From positions 1-30,747 of the forward strand of contig JAFTHJ010000062.1 in NCBI GenBank assembly GCA_017457465.1: a stretch of DNA of 30,747 nt. The letters run 5' to 3'. This stretch comes from Clostridia bacterium. Lineage in GTDB: Bacteria; Bacillota; Clostridia; Oscillospirales; CAG-272. A model generated the notes under the pieces. It was not told where the DNA came from. It made no database searches and was given only the letters and a program-made list of their open reading frames with translations. Of the stretch, positions 30,588 to 30,747 are shown piece by piece; positions within the stretch are counted from its first letter, which is position 1; each line of letters begins with the position of its first letter. Both the position numbers and the translations under genes were made by a program.

Positions 30588-30747
30588 ATGGTAGAGAACG
30601 AAATTAAAGAAATCAACGAAGAAACAGAAGCGACCGAGGCAACCGAGTCGCATAAGGAAGAAAAAAAGCTTGACGTGAACGACCTTATCGAAAAGGGTAA
30701 AAAGGGTGCGCTCTCGACAAGCGACCTCGATGAGATGATTGAGGAGC
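30588..30747 (+). CDS. rpoD: Primary RNA polymerase sigma factor, N-terminus (partial, runs off right edge)
   Basis: Only the first 53 codons are in the window. After a variable acidic start comes LDVNDLIEKGKKGALSTSD, then LDEMIEE, which fits the start of sigma region 1.1 in primary sigma factors. The site AAAGGA lies eight bases before the ATG. Position directly downstream of dnaG is the standard place for rpoD/sigA in bacteria. The motif alone would be moderate evidence; with the context the call is strong. Confidence 0.88.
   Translation, partial: MVENEIKEINEETEATEATESHKEEKKLDVNDLIEKGKKGALSTSDLDEMIEE

Noticed and set aside
1..30747. CRISPR array, insertion sequence, prophage or integrative element
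   Set aside because: No regularly spaced direct repeats, transposase, integrase, phage structural gene or tRNA attachment site was seen; gene content and codon style look uniform.

Overview
The window looks like a chromosomal segment of a spore-forming Firmicute of class Clostridia, probably an uncultured gut Oscillospiraceae-type organism. This rests on spoIIE, a cysteine T-box leader, a dgt-dnaG-rpoD operon, strong AGGAGG-type ribosome binding sites and TTGACA/TATAAT promoters. The genus is inference. I saw no tRNA, rRNA, CRISPR array, insertion sequence or prophage.

Left part (1-15044, all genes on the minus strand). Read in the direction of transcription from the right: carD has its own promoter and terminator. 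It is followed by a long, tightly packed run: yifB/comM-type AAA ATPase, three tandem M42 metallopeptidases, a methionine gamma-lyase-family PLP enzyme, an AlgI-type MBOAT acyltransferase and a CDF metal transporter whose metal site looks manganese-type. A perfect-consensus promoter inside the 3' end of the CDF gene drives a leucine-rich-repeat surface lipoprotein and a small ribbon-helix-helix-like protein. Next come cysE-cysS under a Cys T-box riboswitch, then the two subunits of a split transketolase; the second subunit runs off the left edge.

Centre (15045-24030). A 373-bp intergenic region with Spo0A-box-like sites and a branched inverted-repeat structure leads into spoIIE. After a terminator comes a three-gene envelope cassette: GtrA, a UDP-galactopyranose-mutase-like flavoprotein and a polytopic membrane protein that may be a GT-C glycosyltransferase. 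It converges on an alpha/beta hydrolase at a bidirectional terminator. A PglC-type sugar-1-phosphate transferase and an unrecognised 123-residue protein with an operator-like promoter follow.

Right part (24028-30747). Two membrane-anchored proteins of unknown function diverge from overlapping consensus promoters. The rightward one leads an operon with pyridoxamine kinase, an RNHCP zinc-ribbon protein and a reading frame split by a single in-frame TGA that resembles a degenerate sensor kinase. The window closes with dgt, dnaG and the first codons of the primary sigma factor gene.

The best candidates for something undescribed are the structured leader before spoIIE (about 15265-15400), the TGA-split gene at 26627-27559 and the operator-controlled unknown gene at 23561-23996. 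The other loci are recognisable families in partly unusual arrangements.
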